Shown: one piece after another, positions 30,462-38,855 of the stretch | Layout: every line of letters begins with the position of its first letter | Position numbering within the stretch: position 1 is the stretch's first letter | DNA from: a virus | Strand: one strand, 5' to 3' | IMG/VR virus record: IMGVR_UViG_3300032116_000067 | Location: 36,265 to 100,264 of that record | DNA: 64,000 bases | Translations under genes and position numbers: made by a program | The notes under the pieces: model-generated | Databases searched by the model: none | Seen by the model: only the letters and a program-made list of their open reading frames with translations | Told to the model about the DNA's origin: nothing

Positions 30462-32696
30462 ATGTCGAACATGGCAAACCAACAGACGCACTGGGTGATG
30501 GACTATGAAACGATCTGTAATTGTTTTGTAGCCGTGTTTACCCACTACAAAGAAGATACACGTCGTGTTTTTGTCGTCCATGAAAACCGCAATGACTTCC
30601 CACAGTATGTACAGTTTCTAAAAGACTGTGTATCCAATAAAGAGTGGCATATTTCTTACAACGGTCTTGCTTTTGACGCACAGATCACGCAGTGGGTGCT
30701 GCAAAACCAACAGAAACTTCTTCCCCTATCTTCTCCGAATCTCGTTAAAGAAATCTATCAGTTTGCACAGGATGTTATATCCCGTACAGACCGGGGAGAG
30801 TTTTCTCTTTATGCACCCTATCAGCTGCAGATCAAGCAGATTGACCTTTTTAAGATGAACCACTGGGACAACCGTGCCAAGATGAGCTCTCTAAAGTGGA
30901 TCCAATATTCCATGGACTGGGAGAATATCGAAGAGATGCCGCACCCGCACAATCAACCGGTGCTCAGTCAGGACACGTTAGAGAAAGTCATCACGTATTG
31001 TATCAATGACGTTGAGTCTACCAAGGAAATCCTGAACTTTAGTAAAGATCAGATCAAGCTCCGGCAAACCTTAACCAAGGAATACGGCATTGATCTGTAC
31101 AGTGCTTCAGAGCCCAGGATATCCAAGGAACTCTTCTTACACTTCTTGAGTGAAAAGCTAGGTTGGAACAAAATCGAGATCAAACAGCTCCGCACAACCC
31201 GGTCGTATATCATTTTGGCCGAGTGTATTTTACCCTATGTCAAGTTTAAGACTCCGGAGTTCAACAACGTCCTGGACTTCTTCCGTACCAAGGTAATCAC
31301 CTCCACTAAAGACGGGTTTAAGCACAGTGTTACGTATCGTGGTGTACAGACAGACTATGGTCTGGGTGGTATTCACGGCGCGATCTCGTCTGGGATCTAT
31401 GAAGCTAAGCCCGGGTGGACCATCATGACCTCAGATGTTATATCGTTCTATCCTAACCTGGCTATTCGTAACGGGTTTGCTCCAGAGCATCTTCCCAAAA
31501 AAGAGTTCGGTGAGCTGTACGAGTGGTTCTTTGACGAACGGAAGAAGATTCCCAAGTCAGATCCAAAGAACTATGTCTTTAAGATCATCCTGAACTCTAC
31601 GTATGGTTTGACCGGTGACGAGAACTCGTTTCTGTATGACCCCAAGATGACCATGCAGATCACTGTAAACGGGCAGCTCTTGCTGAGCATGCTCTACGAG
31701 ATGATCTATGAGGAGATCCCGGAAGCTATTCCGCTGATGCAGAACACTGACGGTCTAGAGACTATGATACCAACTGCCTATGTACAGAAGTACATGGATA
31801 TCTGTGCCCGGTGGGAGCAATTAACGAATCTCAGTCTTGAGCACGACCAGTATACCAAAATGGTCATCCGGGACGTAAACAACTACATCGCAGTTACTGC
31901 AGAGAAAAAAGCAAAAGACGATCCCAAAGAAGGTCTTACTGCAGAACAGGTATGGAACAAGATGAAGAAGTCTTCTCCGTCTTACAAGTTCCGGACCGAC
32001 GGTACTGATTTCTTCTACACGGCAGTCAAGTGTAAGGGTGCTTTTGAGTGGGAAGATCTTCACAAGAAGAAGGTAGCTGTATTCCATAAGAACAAGAGCT
32101 TCTTAATTATTCCCAAAGCTATCCACGCTTATTTCGTATACGGTACAAAACCCGAAGAGTTCCTGGCCCAGAACACCAACATCTTGGATTACTGCGCCGG
32201 TGTCAAAAGTAAAGGCGGATGGTATTTCGAAACAAGACAACTCGTTGATGACGTACCTGAAAAGTACAAGAATATGAGTATTGAAGAAAAACGACAGTAC
32301 TTATTAGCCAACGGGTGGGAACAATCCTGGAGCGATGACAACTGGGTAAGACACGATGCAGTAAGCAAAGAAGCCAATACGGGTCTTGATACCGAGCGTG
32401 CTTTTAACATCACTGTAAAAAAGCTGTCTGTTGTTCAGAAGACAAAGCTTCAAAAGATCATACGATACTTTGTTTCCAATCAAGGTAACAAAATCATCAA
32501 GTGTCACTCCGATGGCCGGGAGATCCAGGTAGAATCCGGACCCTGGTTACAGACAGTCATTAACCGGATAGACAAGAACAAACCTTTTCAGGATTATGAT
32601 CTTAACCTGAAGTACTATCTCGAAGAGATCTACAAACAGATAGATCAGATGGAAAAGATCAAGCCTAAATCATTTACTCAACTATCACTTTTTTAA
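30462..32696 (+). CDS. family B DNA polymerase with C-terminal clamp-binding motif
   Basis: A 744-residue protein. Exonuclease motif I DYET is at residues 14-17, with SYNGLAFD as motif II. Polymerase motif A SDVISFYPNLA is at about 324, motif B KIILNSTYG at about 372, and motif C QNTDGLE at about 426 (NTD instead of DTD). The last residues are QLSLF, the bacterial beta-clamp-binding pentapeptide, implying recruitment of the host sliding clamp. crAss-like phages carry either PolA or PolB; this one has PolB. An ATG at residue 4 is an alternative start. Confidence 0.92.
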   Translation: MSNMANQQTHWVMDYETICNCFVAVFTHYKEDTRRVFVVHENRNDFPQYVQFLKDCVSNKEWHISYNGLAFDAQITQWVLQNQQKLLPLSSPNLVKEIYQFAQDVISRTDRGEFSLYAPYQLQIKQIDLFKMNHWDNRAKMSSLKWIQYSMDWENIEEMPHPHNQPVLSQDTLEKVITYCINDVESTKEILNFSKDQIKLRQTLTKEYGIDLYSASEPRISKELFLHFLSEKLGWNKIEIKQLRTTRSYIILAECILPYVKFKTPEFNNVLDFFRTKVITSTKDGFKHSVTYRGVQTDYGLGGIHGAISSGIYEAKPGWTIMTSDVISFYPNLAIRNGFAPEHLPKKEFGELYEWFFDERKKIPKSDPKNYVFKIILNSTYGLTGDENSFLYDPKMTMQITVNGQLLLSMLYEMIYEEIPEAIPLMQNTDGLETMIPTAYVQKYMDICARWEQLTNLSLEHDQYTKMVIRDVNNYIAVTAEKKAKDDPKEGLTAEQVWNKMKKSSPSYKFRTDGTDFFYTAVKCKGAFEWEDLHKKKVAVFHKNKSFLIIPKAIHAYFVYGTKPEEFLAQNTNILDYCAGVKSKGGWYFETRQLVDDVPEKYKNMSIEEKRQYLLANGWEQSWSDDNWVRHDAVSKEANTGLDTERAFNITVKKLSVVQKTKLQKIIRYFVSNQGNKIIKCHSDGREIQVESGPWLQTVINRIDKNKPFQDYDLNLKYYLEEIYKQIDQMEKIKPKSFTQLSLF

Positions 32697-32705
32697 CCGT
32701 AAACT

Positions 32706-33569
32706 ATGCCGGTAAAAACACAACTCGTAACAGAGGCAACTATCCGTAGCATACCAACTCCCGCACACGGGAGACGCTACACACCTATCGCACACGGTAC
32801 GATCATCGACAATGCTCGTATCTATCTGGCCAACGCAGGTTTTACTATTAACCAAGAGCTGTATAAAAGCAGCCTTGATGGACAAATTGCACAGGGTACT
32901 TATCACCTGAACTACGGCACCGATCCTGATATGGGTCTGATGTTTGCCTGGTCTAACTCCTACAACAAGCAGATGAGGTTTAAGTGTGCCATCGGTGCAC
33001 ACGTCTTTATCTGTATGAACGGTGTTGTATCCGGTGACCTGGGTAACTACAAACGTAAGCACACTGGCTCAGCCCTGGTTGACGTCATCAACAGCATCAA
33101 AGATCAGATCTCCCAGGCTAAGGTGTACTATGACAACCTGGTAGCTGATAAAGAAATGCTGAAGCAGATCAACCTCAGCAAAGCCAAACAAGGTGAAGTG
33201 ATCGGTCGGCTCTTTATCGAGCAGGAAGTACTCACGCTTACCCAAATTGGTATGGTCCAGCGTGAGATCCAAAAGCCGTCACACACGTACAGCCAGGATC
33301 CGAATTCAGCCTGGGATCTTTACAACCATGTGACCATGGCTCTGAAAGACTCTCACCCGATGAGCTATCTGTCTGATCACCAGAAAGTACACAACTTCTT
33401 TGTGAACGAACTGGGTCAGCTCAAAGGTGTGTACATGGCTATTGATGAGGACACGTTTCCCGATCAAGAACCTGAGGAAGAACCGGTAGCATACCAGCAA
33501 GCTCCGATCCTGGAACCGGTTGATGAGATAGAAGAAGAACTCACAGGTTTTGGTGTGAAGTTTAACTAA
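32706..33569 (+). CDS. DUF932-like phage protein
   Basis: A 287-residue protein. The central block MGLMFAWSNSYNKQMRFKCAIGAHVFICMNGVVSGD followed by K-KHTG matches the pattern of DUF932/LGT-type proteins found in phages and plasmids, function unknown. C-terminal acidic Pro/Glu-rich linker and short conserved tail. Nine bases after the polymerase gene and closed by a terminator. Confidence 0.65.
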   Translation: MPVKTQLVTEATIRSIPTPAHGRRYTPIAHGTIIDNARIYLANAGFTINQELYKSSLDGQIAQGTYHLNYGTDPDMGLMFAWSNSYNKQMRFKCAIGAHVFICMNGVVSGDLGNYKRKHTGSALVDVINSIKDQISQAKVYYDNLVADKEMLKQINLSKAKQGEVIGRLFIEQEVLTLTQIGMVQREIQKPSHTYSQDPNSAWDLYNHVTMALKDSHPMSYLSDHQKVHNFFVNELGQLKGVYMAIDEDTFPDQEPEEEPVAYQQAPILEPVDEIEEELTGFGVKFN

Positions 33570-33582
33570 GATGATCTAAAAC

Positions 33583-33610
33583 AAGGGAGGCCTCCGGGCT
33601 TCCCTTTTAT
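33583..33610 (+). terminator. Rho-independent-type terminator
   Basis: AAGGGA (33583-33588) and TCCCTT (33601-33606) with inner GGCC/GGGC-type pairs, then TTTATTATT. Closes the polymerase operon. Confidence 0.65.
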
Positions 33611-33625
33611 TATTCTTTCCGAACC

Positions 33626-34009
33626 ATGGCAGATAGACTAAGTGAAAAAGCTATTGCACAGCTCTTTGAGACAGTACTGCAGCACGCTAAATGTATTGAA
33701 ATACGTGTAGACTATGCCCGAGCTTTGACTTCTCAGAAACAGAAACATGCGTTGACGCAAGCGTTGAACAAGATTAATTCTGCTATAAACTCTATATGTG
33801 ATCTGTTACCAAACTCTGACGCCATCCTGACTATCAAAAAAGAACTGGACAAGGTAGATCTCGTGTGGGTCATGGTGCTCACTGAACAACTAAGCAGAAT
33901 ACCTGCTTCCAATATGGAAGAAGTGGTAGATATCATTGATAAATACTTGATCGAGAAATTCGATCTATCTGACAAACCTGCTGAGGATAAACCCGAAGCA
34001 ATAAACTAA
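33626..34009 (+). CDS. small helical hypothetical protein
   Basis: A 127-residue, mostly helical protein without Cys clusters or membrane segments; a C-terminal acidic, Pro-containing tail. It lies directly upstream of the nucleotide kinase by six bases. Function unknown. Confidence 0.6.
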   Translation: MADRLSEKAIAQLFETVLQHAKCIEIRVDYARALTSQKQKHALTQALNKINSAINSICDLLPNSDAILTIKKELDKVDLVWVMVLTEQLSRIPASNMEEVVDIIDKYLIEKFDLSDKPAEDKPEAIN

Positions 34010-34015
34010 ACTACT

Positions 34016-34825
34016 ATGGCAATAATAGGTGTATCAGGATACGCCGGGTCGGGTAAAGATACCGTCGGTAAGATGATCCAGATTGCTACTTGCTTCCCAG
34101 GATCAATAACAACGCCTTTAGAAGAGCTGCTTGCTGATTACGATAATCAACAGTGGTGGCTGGAAGAACAGTCTGGTTGGAAGATCAAGAAGTGGGCTGG
34201 TAAACTCAAAGTAGTAGCTTCTATTCTCACCGGTATAGTCGCGGACCAGTTTGAAGACCAGGAGTTCAAGAAAACTTTCTTAGGTCCTGAATGGAGTACT
34301 TGGAAAACTAATAATGGACAAGCTCCTAAAGAAGGTGACGCTGGTATTGCTAATATGATGAGTGTAAGAGACTTATTACAACGACTTGGTACAGACGCTT
34401 TACGAAACGGTCTGCATCCTGATACCTGGGTAAATGCCCTGATGGCTGACTATAAACCTGTATGGAATGACCCTGATCCTATAGCGGGTAATGATTATAC
34501 CATAACCTACCGAGAAAACTACGGTGAAACATCTCTTATTCACTATGGTGGTAGGTCTGAAGCAGAAGTATTTAACCATGAGATCATAGAACCCAACTGG
34601 ATTATCACTGACACCCGTTTTCCCAACGAAGCTCAGGCTATCAAGAATGCCGGTGGTATCATCATCCGTGTAGACCGCCCGGGCTTTAGTGCTATCAATG
34701 CACACCCTTCTGAGACAGCCCTGGATGACTGGGAGTTTGACTACCGGATAGGTAACGCGTCGGATCTGACATCACTGCTTTTTACAGTAGGTAGTATCCT
34801 CAGAAAAGAAAAGATTCTTCAGTAA
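34016..34825 (+). CDS. deoxynucleoside monophosphate kinase
   Basis: A 269-residue P-loop kinase. Walker A GYAGSGKDT lies at residues 8-16. Later blocks are SVRDLLQRLGTDALRNGLHPDTWVNALM, NWIITDTRFPNEAQAIK and HPSETALDDWEFDY. These are the signatures of phage dNMP kinases (T4 gp1-like). It converts dNMPs to dNDPs for DNA synthesis and fits with ThyX, the dCTP deaminase-type protein and the HAD phosphatase downstream. Confidence 0.85.
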   Translation: MAIIGVSGYAGSGKDTVGKMIQIATCFPGSITTPLEELLADYDNQQWWLEEQSGWKIKKWAGKLKVVASILTGIVADQFEDQEFKKTFLGPEWSTWKTNNGQAPKEGDAGIANMMSVRDLLQRLGTDALRNGLHPDTWVNALMADYKPVWNDPDPIAGNDYTITYRENYGETSLIHYGGRSEAEVFNHEIIEPNWIITDTRFPNEAQAIKNAGGIIIRVDRPGFSAINAHPSETALDDWEFDYRIGNASDLTSLLFTVGSILRKEKILQ

Positions 34826-34858
34826 TGCAAAACATCAGGTACACTTTAACTCTTAGTT

Positions 34859-35086
34859 ATGGCAGAAATAACAGTAGTAGACTGGCTTAAGAATCAACTA
34901 CCCTCTCTGTTTGAAAATGATACCAACGGGTTTTATACCAAGATGTTTGAAAAAGCTGAAAAGATATATAGTAAGCAAATAATAGACGCATGGGAAGATG
35001 GTGCTCAATCTGAGCATAGAGCTCATGTTAACGGTAAAGCTGATAACAGTTCTCTTGACTATTACACACAGACATTTAAACCTTAA
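34859..35086 (+). CDS. tiny protein of the (A)VEWL...YYNQT family, copy 1
   Basis: 75 residues. The layout is VVDWLKNQLPSL, a linker, KQIIDAWEDGAQS and a C-terminal DYYTQTF. It is the most diverged member of an array of small paralogues common in Bacteroidetes phages (consensus: AVEWL..., AK-MEKEQI--A---G, EQYYNETYG). Function unknown. Confidence 0.7.
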   Translation: MAEITVVDWLKNQLPSLFENDTNGFYTKMFEKAEKIYSKQIIDAWEDGAQSEHRAHVNGKADNSSLDYYTQTFKP

Positions 35087-35089
35087 CAC

Positions 35090-35344
35090 ATGGCACAAAC
35101 GGCAGTTGAATGGTTCTTTGAAGTATTAGCACACAATGATATTATTGACCACAAAAAACTTTGTGATGATGAAAACCTTTACAATCTATTGTACTCATTG
35201 AAAAACCAAGCAAAACAAATGGAGAAGGAGCAGATAATAAACGACTATAAACATGGTCAAAATAATGGATACATGTATAGGGATGGAGCATCTAATATTA
35301 TTACTGCAGAAGAATATTACAATCAGACTTATGGAAAAGAATAA
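35090..35344 (+). CDS. AVEWL...YYNQTYG family, copy 2
   Basis: 84 residues: TAVEWFFEVLA at the N-terminus, KQAKQMEKEQIINDYKHGQ in the middle, EEYYNQTYGK at the end. Clearly AT-richer than the kinase upstream. It ends just before the ATG of copy 3. Function unknown. Confidence 0.75.
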   Translation: MAQTAVEWFFEVLAHNDIIDHKKLCDDENLYNLLYSLKNQAKQMEKEQIINDYKHGQNNGYMYRDGASNIITAEEYYNQTYGKE

Positions 35345-35345
35345 C

Positions 35346-35570
35346 ATGACGGCAGTTGAATGGTTACAAAATGAACTTGTTGGTTTAGACACAGCATTTT
35401 CGTATTGCACGTTTAATGATAAACTCAAACAAGCCAAACAAATGGAGAAAGAGCAGATAATAGATGCTTATATAATGGGTAGCTATGATATGGCATCAAA
35501 GGAATTTAAGCCTGAACAATACTACAACGAAACTTATGGAAAAACAGACAGCAATACAAGAAATGATTGA
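35346..35570 (+). CDS. AVEWL...YYNETYG family, copy 3
   Basis: 74 residues from ATG 35346, chosen because the family begins with TAVEWL. The centre KQAKQMEKEQIIDAYIMGS is nearly identical to copy 2, pointing to recent duplication; the end is PEQYYNETYGKTD. It overlaps copy 4 by 35 bp. Confidence 0.75.
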   Translation: MTAVEWLQNELVGLDTAFSYCTFNDKLKQAKQMEKEQIIDAYIMGSYDMASKEFKPEQYYNETYGKTDSNTRND

Positions 35571-35778
35571 TGAATTAGACTATGATTTGAAAGCAAGTGG
35601 AATGTTTGTTAATTGGGAATTTTATTTGCAAAGAGAGAAAGAGCAGATCAAAATAGCTTACAACAAAGGTTACCAGGATGGAGAGATAGATAGTCTTGAT
35701 GCGAGAGACGGGGATGTTGAATTCTTTGAAGACGCAGAACAATACTACAACGAAACATTTCTCAAACTTAAAACTTGA
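35536..35778 (+). CDS. YYNETF family, copy 4
   Basis: 80 residues from ATG 35536. The N-terminus is diverged (AIQEMIDELDYDLKASG), but REKEQIKIAYNKGYQDGE and AEQYYNETFLKLKT keep the family pattern. The last codons lie inside the 26-bp repeat unit that also supplies the next start. Function unknown. Confidence 0.7.
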   Translation: MEKQTAIQEMIDELDYDLKASGMFVNWEFYLQREKEQIKIAYNKGYQDGEIDSLDARDGDVEFFEDAEQYYNETFLKLKT

Positions 35779-35781
35779 TAT

Positions 35782-36075
35782 ATGAACAACAAATACATCA
35801 TTGTCAATAAGACAAAGATTCTAGAAGAAATAGAGGAGTTAAAAGCAAGTTTGAATTATATACCTGAGTCTTATGTAGCAAAACATTTAGCTCAAATATA
35901 TGTATATGAGCAGGTGCTTCTTAGATCAACTCCTTTAATTCCTGAAAATGTAAAACCATTACAGGAATTAGTTGATGAAGGATATGACCCTTATGATTCT
36001 GCACATCATTTACAAGTGCAAAAAATGTTAAAGGTAATAGAAAACTACATCTCAAACTTAAAACTTGATATATGA
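35782..36075 (+). CDS. YIIVNKT...STPLIPE family, copy 1
   Basis: 97 residues. Pattern: YIIVNKTKILEEIEELK, a middle helix, LLRSTPLIPE, and the ending ISNLKLDI. A second family of tiny proteins common in Bacteroidetes phages, function unknown. Both its start and its stop lie in copies of the 26-bp repeat. Confidence 0.75.
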   Translation: MNNKYIIVNKTKILEEIEELKASLNYIPESYVAKHLAQIYVYEQVLLRSTPLIPENVKPLQELVDEGYDPYDSAHHLQVQKMLKVIENYISNLKLDI

Positions 36076-36158
36076 ATACAAATATTGAATGTGAAGACGT
36101 ACATAAAGATGATGTGCCAAATGATTATGAAAATAAAAACCTTGTTTGGTGGAATTAA
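36072..36158 (+). CDS. very small ORF between repeat copies
   Basis: 28 codons, start overlapping the upstream stop (ATGA), acidic, ending NLVWWN. It is bounded on both sides by copies of the gene-junction repeat. The similar spacing suggests it is either a tiny expressed gene or the leftover of a deleted family member. Confidence 0.35.
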   Translation: MNTNIECEDVHKDDVPNDYENKNLVWWN

Positions 36159-36168
36159 AACTTGATAT

Positions 36169-36432
36169 ATGAACAACGAATACATCATTGTAAATAAGAC
36201 TCTTCTTGAGAAAAGAATAGAGGAGTTGGAAGTATTATATAAAAATTCTGAAAAACCAAGTATTCAAGGTACTATATATAATCAACTATCTCTTGAATTA
36301 AAAAAAATTCTATCTCAATCAACTCCTTTAATTCCTGAGATTGAAAAGGCTTTTGATGCTGGAGTACATGAAGATTATTTAGATACAATTGGTAAAGAAG
36401 ATTACTTCTCAAACTTAAAACTTGATATATGA
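36169..36432 (+). CDS. YIIVNKT...STPLIPE family, copy 2
   Basis: 87 residues. Opening YIIVNKTLLEKRIEELE, then LSQSTPLIPEIEKAFDAG, ending FSNLKLDI, so it is a close paralogue of the gene at 35782. It starts and ends in repeat units. Function unknown. Confidence 0.75.
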   Translation: MNNEYIIVNKTLLEKRIEELEVLYKNSEKPSIQGTIYNQLSLELKKILSQSTPLIPEIEKAFDAGVHEDYLDTIGKEDYFSNLKLDI

Positions 36433-36522
36433 AAAACATACATATATTACCAACTTGAGAAAGCAGAACAATATTATAACGAAACATATGGCACAGTTAA
36501 CAGCAATGAGGTTTCTGATTAA
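36429..36522 (+). pseudogene. fusion scar of two small-gene families
   Basis: ATG 36429 opens nine codons reading MKNIHILPT before a stop. This is the N-terminus of the family represented at 5099 (M-N-HVIPTDKPS). Immediately after, in a different frame, come EKAEQYYNETYG and a short tail ending at 36522, the C-terminus of an AVEWL/YYNETYG member. A deletion evidently joined the two. The gene at 36488 starts within this scar. Confidence 0.65.
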
Positions 36523-36727
36523 TACCTCAGAAAGTATTAAAAACCTGGATCCCAAAGTTCAGCTTATGATCCTACGAGGTGAGATGCAGGCATTACTTCC
36601 TACAGAAGAAAAGCAGATCGTTGATGCTGTCTATGCGGGTATGGAGTCTCATTCTTTTGATCCTAACCGCGGCCGAGCTCAAGAGTACTATAACCAAACT
36701 TACAAGAATGAAGATCCTGCACCTTAG
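36488..36727 (+). CDS. YYNQTY family member, last of the array
   Basis: 79 residues from ATG 36488, which lies in the sequence for NETYG of the preceding scar. Blocks EKQIVDAVYAGMES and AQEYYNQTYKNE show it belongs to the same array, but its GC content is higher and it overlaps the phosphoesterase start by 20 bp. Function unknown. Confidence 0.65.
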   Translation: MAQLTAMRFLINTSESIKNLDPKVQLMILRGEMQALLPTEEKQIVDAVYAGMESHSFDPNRGRAQEYYNQTYKNEDPAP

Positions 36728-37400
36728 TGACACCCACGGGTTTCACAGTCAGATGCCCTTTAGCCGGTTTGAAGGTATAGATGTAGTGGTACATAGTGGT
36801 GACTGTTCTAATCAGTACAGTCCGGCTTTCAACCAAGGTGAAGTGCAAAGCTTTATCGACTGGTACAAGAATGTACCTGTGTTACGCAAAATCTATGTTG
36901 CCGGTAACCATGATACCTCAATAGAGAGAGGGATGATTACTCCCGGGCACTTTGCTGAAGCAGGTATCATCTACCTGGAAAACCAGAGCATAACAATCGA
37001 CGGGGTCAAGTTCTACGGGTCACCCATTACACCAACGTTTGGTCGGTGGGCTTTTATGAAAGCCAGACACAAGATGTATGACGTATGGCAGCAGGTACCA
37101 GATGATACAGACGTACTGATCAGTCACGGCCCACCCAAAGGTGTCCGGGATCTTAGCTTCAACAGACAAGGTGAGCTTGAGATGTGCGGCTGTCACTCTT
37201 TGATGATGCGTTGTTGGGAGCTTAGAAAGACCCTAAAGCTGGTATGCTTTGGACACCTTCACAACATGCCCGGTATAGATACTAACCAGGGTATATCTCA
37301 GTACTCTAGAACAGACACTGTCTTCTCCAACGCCGCCTGTGTGTATGACGGCAAGTTTGATCTTGGACTTACTTCTTTCGGAAACATCCTCACTATTTAA
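36708..37400 (+). CDS. calcineurin-like metallophosphoesterase
   Basis: A 230-residue protein with the full metallophosphoesterase motif set: SDTH (residues 7-10), HSGD (about 30), AGNHD (about 64-68), SHGPP (about 140) and GHLH (about 184). These provide the two-metal site. Such phage enzymes hydrolyse phosphodiesters or nucleotides; substrate unknown. Start chosen at the family's MKILHLSD. Confidence 0.9.
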   Translation: MKILHLSDTHGFHSQMPFSRFEGIDVVVHSGDCSNQYSPAFNQGEVQSFIDWYKNVPVLRKIYVAGNHDTSIERGMITPGHFAEAGIIYLENQSITIDGVKFYGSPITPTFGRWAFMKARHKMYDVWQQVPDDTDVLISHGPPKGVRDLSFNRQGELEMCGCHSLMMRCWELRKTLKLVCFGHLHNMPGIDTNQGISQYSRTDTVFSNAACVYDGKFDLGLTSFGNILTI

Positions 37401-37411
37401 GAAGACCACCC

Positions 37412-38158
37412 ATGGACCTCAGTAAACCTTCGACGATTACGTCTTTGGAGATAGCTAAACTAACTAACAAAAGTCACTATAACATTATACGTGATATTAA
37501 AAACATCATCCAAGATCTTGATAGCCAAGGCCTTAGTCACCAACTCAATTTTGAGTTGGTAAATTATACCGACGCTGGTGGAAAGCCGAGGCCGATGTAT
37601 GAGCTAACTAAAAAAGGAGCTCTTCTTCTTGCTTCCGGATACGACACCGTTCTGCGGTATAAGATCATAGAACGTCTCGAGAAACTGGAACTCGAAAAGC
37701 GGATGACTACTCCTGCTTTTGAAGTACCCACCCCCAGAGAAATAGCCCACCTGATCCTCAGGCTGGAAGACGAAAAAGAAAAGCTGCAGCTTGAGCTGAA
37801 AGAAGCTACTCCCAAGGTAGAGTATACCGACAAAGTATTGACCAGTAAGACCGGAGTGATAACTACGATCATTGCTAAAGAACTGGGGATGACCGCCAAT
37901 GCCCTTAATACCCGGCTGCAGCAGATGGGTATCCAGTATAAACGCGGAAAGACCTGGGTTCTAAGTGCCAAGTACCAGGATAAAGGGTACACTAAAAGTA
38001 TCACCAGTCCGTACAGGGATAACAACGGTCAAATCTACACCTCTCAGCTTACTGTCTGGACCGAAAAAGGACGTCACTTCATTCACAGTTTGTTCAACTC
38101 ACAGTTAACTCAACAATCCTTGTTTTATGAACACGACACAGAAACAGTCCAAAACTAA
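37412..38158 (+). CDS. Rha/ANT-type phage regulatory protein
   Basis: A 248-residue protein. Residues 1-95 match the Rha domain (TSLEIAKLTNKSHYNIIRDI, then GKPRPMYELTKKGALLLASGY and RYKIIERLEKLE). A coiled-coil linker is at about 105-140. Residues 142-235 match the ANT/KilA-C antirepressor domain (SKTGVITTIIAKELGM, then GIQYKRGKTWVL). These proteins regulate phage gene expression or counter repressors; in a virulent crAss-like phage the target is unclear. Confidence 0.85.
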   Translation: MDLSKPSTITSLEIAKLTNKSHYNIIRDIKNIIQDLDSQGLSHQLNFELVNYTDAGGKPRPMYELTKKGALLLASGYDTVLRYKIIERLEKLELEKRMTTPAFEVPTPREIAHLILRLEDEKEKLQLELKEATPKVEYTDKVLTSKTGVITTIIAKELGMTANALNTRLQQMGIQYKRGKTWVLSAKYQDKGYTKSITSPYRDNNGQIYTSQLTVWTEKGRHFIHSLFNSQLTQQSLFYEHDTETVQN

Positions 38159-38408
38159 ACCAGCCCGGGAAGTTATAACCCCGGCTGAAGAAGTCTTCAT
38201 GTATTACAAGAACGGCATGGCTGGTAGCGGGTGGACTGCTCTCATAGATGCCATCTTTAAGTTAGACAGAATCCAACGAGCCAAGTTGGCTAAAGGATTT
38301 CCGGAACTGGTTACTGTATGTAACCGGTATAACGATGAAATGGGATACTGGAATGATCTCCAGAAAAGATGGATAAAGCATAACCAACTTTCAAACCCAA
38401 CAATATGA
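38127..38408 (+). CDS. conserved small phage protein
   Basis: 93 residues starting inside the end of the Rha/ANT gene (32-bp overlap). Pattern: EEVFMYYKNGMAGSGWTALIDAIFKLD, then LAKGFPELVTVCNRYNDEMGYWNDLQKRW. I recognise this as a common phage family with no known function. Confidence 0.7.
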   Translation: MNTTQKQSKTKPAREVITPAEEVFMYYKNGMAGSGWTALIDAIFKLDRIQRAKLAKGFPELVTVCNRYNDEMGYWNDLQKRWIKHNQLSNPTI

Positions 38409-38626
38409 AAGACAAGTGTGTTCTCTGCGGGGTTGAGACACGCTATGATCAAGACGATCATGTAGACCTGCGTTATGGTTACATAGAAGGCGTCGGTCAG
38501 CTTTGTATCAACTGTTCAACTGAAAACAATAAAGTCATCACCATCCCGGTCAAACTCGTGACGCAAACACCTAACGATATGGAGCTGGGAGAAAAAGTAA
38601 GAAGCATCTATTATGAAAAAAAATGA
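38405..38626 (+). CDS. small zinc-binding protein
   Basis: 73 residues. Two CxxC pairs (CVLC at 5-8 and CINC at about 36-39) with conserved D-RYGYIEGVGQL between them, a typical phage Zn-ribbon protein layout. Overlaps both neighbours (4 and 14 bp). Function unknown. Confidence 0.65.
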   Translation: MKDKCVLCGVETRYDQDDHVDLRYGYIEGVGQLCINCSTENNKVITIPVKLVTQTPNDMELGEKVRSIYYEKK

Positions 38627-38855
38627 CATCTTAGGTTACGGTCTGATCTTCATGACCGTCATGACTATATTCGTTCTATTGGTAGTAGCTGCCGACCATG
38701 ACGCAAATATAGAAAAGGAAAAGAAAAGACGAGACTTCATAAAAGACAGTCTCGAGATCGAGTACTACAAAAAAGTACTCGATCAGACTTATGCTTTTGA
38801 TCACAGTAAAATCCCCGGTGATGCAAGCGACACTACAGTTCGAGCTGCCCGATGA
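38613..38855 (+). CDS. small membrane-anchored protein
   Basis: 80 residues. One N-terminal transmembrane helix (about residues 7-26, GLIFMTVMTIFVLLVVAA), then a charged helical segment probably on the periplasmic or cytoplasmic face. It overlaps both neighbours. Function unknown. Confidence 0.65.
   Translation: MKKNDILGYGLIFMTVMTIFVLLVVAADHDANIEKEKKRRDFIKDSLEIEYYKKVLDQTYAFDHSKIPGDASDTTVRAAR

Larger units (their letters stand above)
35761..36433 (+). repeat. 26-bp repeat at stop/start junctions of tandem genes
   Basis: Copies at 35761-35786, 36051-36076 and 36408-36433 are identical through CTCAAACTTAAAACTTGATA and the following TATGAA. A 19-bp partial copy lies at 36155-36173. Each copy holds a stop codon of the upstream gene and the ATG of the downstream gene. 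In copy 1 the upstream gene reads it as LKLKT-stop; in copies 2 and 4 it is read in another frame as NLKLDI-stop. Confidence 0.85.
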
